Assembly: GCA_021159805.1 (NCBI GenBank)
Contig: JAGHDT010000426.1
Span: forward strand, 1 to 8,881
DNA length: 8,881 bases
DNA from: Anaerolineae bacterium
GTDB taxonomy: Bacteria > Chloroflexota > Anaerolineae > B4-G1 > SLSP01
Direction: 5' to 3'
Part shown: positions 6,531 to 8,881 of the stretch, in pieces
How positions within the stretch are numbered: position 1 is the first letter of the stretch
Layout of the letters: the number at the start of each line of letters is the position of its first letter
Program-made: the position numbers and the translations under genes
The notes under the pieces: model-generated
Seen by the model: only the letters and a program-made list of their open reading frames with translations
Told to the model about the DNA's origin: nothing
Database searches by the model: none

Positions 6531-7682
6531 ATGAAGCGATGGGGAATAATCTTGCTCGCAGCCATTCTGTTACCAACCCTAGGGTTGGCGGGGTGTGGTA
6601 GTGGCGGGGCGAAGGCCCCCACCAAGGGCGACGTGCTCGTCTTCGTCGCCGTTCCGCTGAGCGGTTTTCAGGCCAACGGCGGCCAGACCGTGCTGGGTGG
6701 CGTGCGGCTGGCAGCCGCAGAGATCAACCGCAGTGGCGGGCTGAACGGCTACCGCGTGGTGGTCGAGCCGCTGGACGATGAATCGGACAGCGATGTCGCC
6801 GTCGCCCAGATCGACGCCATCCAGGCTGCGCTCCAACGGGGCGACGAGGTCCTGGGCATCATCGGGCACCTCAACAGCGGCCAAACGCTGGCGGCTATGA
6901 CGACCTACGCGACTATGCCCTTGATCGTCATCACGCCGACGGCCTCCGAACAGAGCCTCTCGCAGAAGGGCTACACCAACTTCTTCCGCGTGAACGCCAA
7001 CGACGCTGTGCAGGCCGCCGTGGATGCCCGGTTCCTGGCCGAACGCCTGGAGGCGAAACGTGTCGCCGTGCTCTTCAACAACACGGAGTATGGGCAAGGG
7101 TTAGCCCAATCGCTGATCCAGGAGCTGCAGGCGCTTGGGACTGAGGCCGTCCTACAGATTGAGGTCGAGGAAGGCCAGAGCCATTACGATACGGAAGTCG
7201 CCCAGATCCAGAACGCCGCCCCTGACGCCATCTTCTACGCCGGGTATGAGATCGAGGCACCCTACCTGCGGGCGCAGCTCGTAAGCGCCGGTGTCACCGT
7301 CCCGATGCTCTGCAGCGACGGCGCCTTCCTGGCAGCCACCATCGACGAGGCCGACGGCACCGCCGAGGGTATGTACGTCAGCGCCTTTGCCCCCAGCCCA
7401 CGCGCTGTCGGCGACACCGCATGGTTCGAGGCCTATCAGGCCGTCGAGTATCGCAATCCTGACACCTACTCCGTCAATGGCTACGTTGCGATGCAGGTGC
7501 TGGCCCAGGGTGCGGAGCTGGCCAACTCCATTGAGGCGGACAAGATTGCTCAGGCCCTGCGGCAAAATCCCATCCCCACACTGCTCGAGGACCTGACCTT
7601 CGATGCCAACGGCGATCTGATCGATCCGCAGATTTGGATCTACCAGGTCAGCGACGGCGAATTCCAGCAGGTCGATTGGTAG
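6531..7682 (+). CDS. branched-chain amino-acid/amide-type binding lipoprotein
   Basis: A 383-residue lipoprotein: MKRW, a hydrophobic stretch, then lipobox L19-A-G-C22 for lipid attachment, followed by a Gly/Ser-rich tether. Residues about 35-375 match the type I periplasmic binding fold of the Leu/Ile/Val and amide binder class (Peripla_BP_6). Landmarks are VAVPLSGFQANGGQTVLGGVRLAAAEIN, LGIIGHLNSGQTLA, PLIVITPTASEQSLS, TNFFRVNANDAVQA, KRVAVLFNNTEYGQGLAQ and DAIFYAGYEIEAPYLRAQL. The length is normal for the family. AAAGGA at 6517-6522 lies 8 nt before ATG 6531, and the gap to the previous gene is 5 nt, so it belongs to the same operon. Unlike classic cases, no LivHMGF-type permease or ATPase genes follow. 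It may deliver a ligand signal to the neighbouring membrane proteins rather than feed an importer. The substrate cannot be read from the sequence. Confidence 0.92.
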   Translation: MKRWGIILLAAILLPTLGLAGCGSGGAKAPTKGDVLVFVAVPLSGFQANGGQTVLGGVRLAAAEINRSGGLNGYRVVVEPLDDESDSDVAVAQIDAIQAALQRGDEVLGIIGHLNSGQTLAAMTTYATMPLIVITPTASEQSLSQKGYTNFFRVNANDAVQAAVDARFLAERLEAKRVAVLFNNTEYGQGLAQSLIQELQALGTEAVLQIEVEEGQSHYDTEVAQIQNAAPDAIFYAGYEIEAPYLRAQLVSAGVTVPMLCSDGAFLAATIDEADGTAEGMYVSAFAPSPRAVGDTAWFEAYQAVEYRNPDTYSVNGYVAMQVLAQGAELANSIEADKIAQALRQNPIPTLLEDLTFDANGDLIDPQIWIYQVSDGEFQQVDW

Positions 7683-7706
7683 ACCACATCTTGGACCGCG
7701 GGCATC

Positions 7707-7743
7707 TTGCCACGTCCCAACGTGGCAACGTTCCAACGTTCAT
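7707..7743. repeat. 8-bp tandem repeat with embedded hairpin
   Basis: Four 8-bp units run head to tail from 7712 to 7743: ACGTCCCA, ACGTGGCA, ACGTTCCA, ACGTTCAT. The first two units with flanking bases form a perfect 9-bp inverted repeat, TTGCCACGT (7707-7715) with ACGTGGCAA (7720-7728), over a 4-nt loop. It lies between the operon stop at 7682 and the ribosome binding site of the reductase, and could act as a terminator, operator or microsatellite. No convincing -10/-35 pair is visible in 7683-7759. Confidence 0.65.
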
Positions 7744-7759
7744 TTCAGAGGAGAAAAAC

Positions 7760-8743
7760 GTGGAAACTGTACGATTAGGAAAATCAGGGCTCAAAGTGTC
7801 CAACATCTGTCTGGGCACTATGACCTTCGGCGCGGGCGCCGACGAGACTATGGCCTTCAAGCTCATGGACCGCTTTGTTGAGCTGGGCGGCACGTTCCTC
7901 GACACCGCCAACGTCTATAGCGGTGGCGTCTCCGAGGAGACCGTCGGCCGGTGGATCAAGACACGGGGCGTTCGCGAGGAGATCGTGCTCGCCACCAAGG
8001 TCTACGGGGGGACCGGGCCAGGGCCCAACGAACGGGGGCTGTCGCGCATCCATATCCAGCACGCCGTCGAGGCCAGCCTCAAACGTCTCCAGATCGATGC
8101 CATCGACCTCTACCAGATCCACCGGTGGGACGTCGAGTCGGAGCCCGAGGAAACCATGGAAGCCCTGAATGATCTCGTGCGCCAGGGCAAGGTGCGCTAC
8201 ATCGGATGCTCTAACCTCAAGGCCTGGCAGCTCAGCACCTATCTCAATATCGCCAAGGAAAATAGCTACTCGCGCTTCATCAGCATCCAGCCGCTCTTCA
8301 GCGCGCTGAACCGCAGCATCGAGAACGAGCTCCTCCCGTTCTGCAACAGGCTCGGTATGGGCGTGATCCCCTACAACCCACTGGCCGGCGGCGTGCTGAC
8401 GGGCAAGTACAGGCGCGACGCGCCGCTGCCCGAGTCGACGCGTCTGAGCGACAACGCTGGCTACCGGCGACGCTACTACACGGAGCATATGTTCGACATC
8501 GTTGAGAGCTTCGTCGAGGCAGCCGCTGCCCACGGCGTCACCCCGGCGCAGCTGGCGCTGGCCTGGGTGCGTGCCGACCCGCGGATCACCAGCCCCATCA
8601 TCGGCGCCCGCAACCTCACGCAGCTCAACGATACGCTGGGGAAGTTGGACTTCACGCTCACCCCCAAGGAGCGCGCCGCCATCCCGGCGGTGCTGCCCGG
8701 GCGTTGGGTGGGCAAAGACCCGGTCTACGACCGGACGAACTAG
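7760..8743 (+). CDS. aldo/keto reductase, NADPH-type
   Basis: A 327-residue cytosolic oxidoreductase predicted to reduce aldehydes or ketones with NAD(P)H; the physiological substrate is unknown. It opens with the family motif VRLGKSGLKVSNICLGTMTFG. The catalytic tetrad is complete: D48 and Y53 in FLDTANVYSGG, K80 in LATKV, and H121 in YQIHRWD. Later landmarks are KVRYIGCSN, the VIPYNPLAGGVLTGKY segment and the C-terminal cofactor-binding PIIGARNLTQLNDTL. Length and order fit the full (alpha/beta)8-barrel of the YajO/Tas-like group. GTG 7760 is the start because GAGGAG (7748-7753) lies 6 nt upstream and the homology begins here. In-frame codons upstream overlap the binding-protein gene. It follows the operon after a 77-nt gap with a hairpin, so it is probably a separate or partly coupled unit. 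No functional link to the operon is evident. Confidence 0.95.
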   Translation: METVRLGKSGLKVSNICLGTMTFGAGADETMAFKLMDRFVELGGTFLDTANVYSGGVSEETVGRWIKTRGVREEIVLATKVYGGTGPGPNERGLSRIHIQHAVEASLKRLQIDAIDLYQIHRWDVESEPEETMEALNDLVRQGKVRYIGCSNLKAWQLSTYLNIAKENSYSRFISIQPLFSALNRSIENELLPFCNRLGMGVIPYNPLAGGVLTGKYRRDAPLPESTRLSDNAGYRRRYYTEHMFDIVESFVEAAAAHGVTPAQLALAWVRADPRITSPIIGARNLTQLNDTLGKLDFTLTPKERAAIPAVLPGRWVGKDPVYDRTN

Positions 8744-8758
8744 CCGAGCCACGCAGAA

Positions 8759-8859
8759 GCCACACTCCAGCAATCGAAGGCCCGGGGTCTTGCACGCGCG
8801 GAAGGGACCAAAGCCTCTCATGGTGCCGAAGTGTGGCAGCCCAGGCTTTTGGGGCCTTC
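8759..8859. terminator. inverted repeats downstream of the reductase
   Basis: Bases 8759-8772 and 8824-8837 are complementary at 12 of 14 positions, including a perfect 8-bp outer part (GCCACACT with AGTGTGGC). A second perfect pair, GAAGGCCC (8776-8783) with GGGCCTTC (8852-8859), interleaves with it, so both cannot form as a simple nested hairpin. A TTTT (8847-8850) lies nearby. The region may end the reductase transcript or belong to a structured element running past the window edge. Confidence 0.35.
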
Positions 8860-8881
8860 TCCGAACCACGTTGATCGGAGA

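Noticed and set aside
6531..7682. Full branched-chain amino-acid ABC transporter operon
   Set aside because: The binding lipoprotein is followed by an aldo/keto reductase, not by permease or ATPase genes, and none are found upstream in the window.
7784..8869. 361-codon open frame on the minus strand across the reductase gene
   Set aside because: It is the antisense shadow of a complete aldo/keto reductase; GC-rich codon use removes stop codons from the opposite strand. The translation shows no domain motif.

Overview
The window is GC-rich bacterial DNA with all convincing genes on the + strand. The gene content points to a filamentous or multi-domain-rich bacterium. Supporting signs are a WD40 beta-propeller fused to a helical N-domain, substrate-binding proteins joined to a von Willebrand A (VWA) domain, and short 7-8 bp tandem repeats in the gaps. 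I would guess Chloroflexota (Anaerolineae-like), but this is inference from gene content and repeat style; no rRNA or other marker gene is present.

Region 1 (1-1110) is gene-poor and dense in signals. A near-consensus promoter and an AGGAGG site drive a 64-codon conserved hypothetical gene (157-351). A diverged 39-bp copy of that promoter segment recurs 442 bp downstream (541-579). After it come a 10-bp stem-loop, a 19-bp alternating purine-pyrimidine tract, a second AGGAGG site with a possible 55-codon ORF (724-891), a pair of GC-rich hairpins (844-927) and a degenerate GACTTTC-type tandem repeat (1028-1063).

Region 2 (1111-2391) encodes a cytoplasmic-looking protein with a roughly 100-residue helical N-domain and seven WD40 repeats. 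A TTGGCA/TATAAT promoter lies so close to the ATG that the mRNA should be essentially leaderless. A palindrome-rich gap (2392-2638) follows.

Region 3 (2639-7682) is a tight four-gene operon with gaps of 1, 19 and 5 nt. It encodes a membrane-anchored solute-binding-fold protein, a membrane-anchored solute-binding-fold plus VWA protein with an intact MIDAS motif, a two-TM protein with a long helical/coiled-coil tail, and a lipoprotein of the branched-chain amino-acid/amide binding-protein type. No permease or ATPase gene is present. The set looks more like an envelope ligand-sensing or adhesive/assembly complex than an ABC importer, and it is the most interesting system in the window.

Region 4 (7683-8881) holds a four-unit 8-bp tandem repeat that partly folds into a hairpin, a complete aldo/keto reductase gene starting at GTG 7760 with a strong ribosome binding site, and a short 3' tail rich in interleaved inverted repeats.
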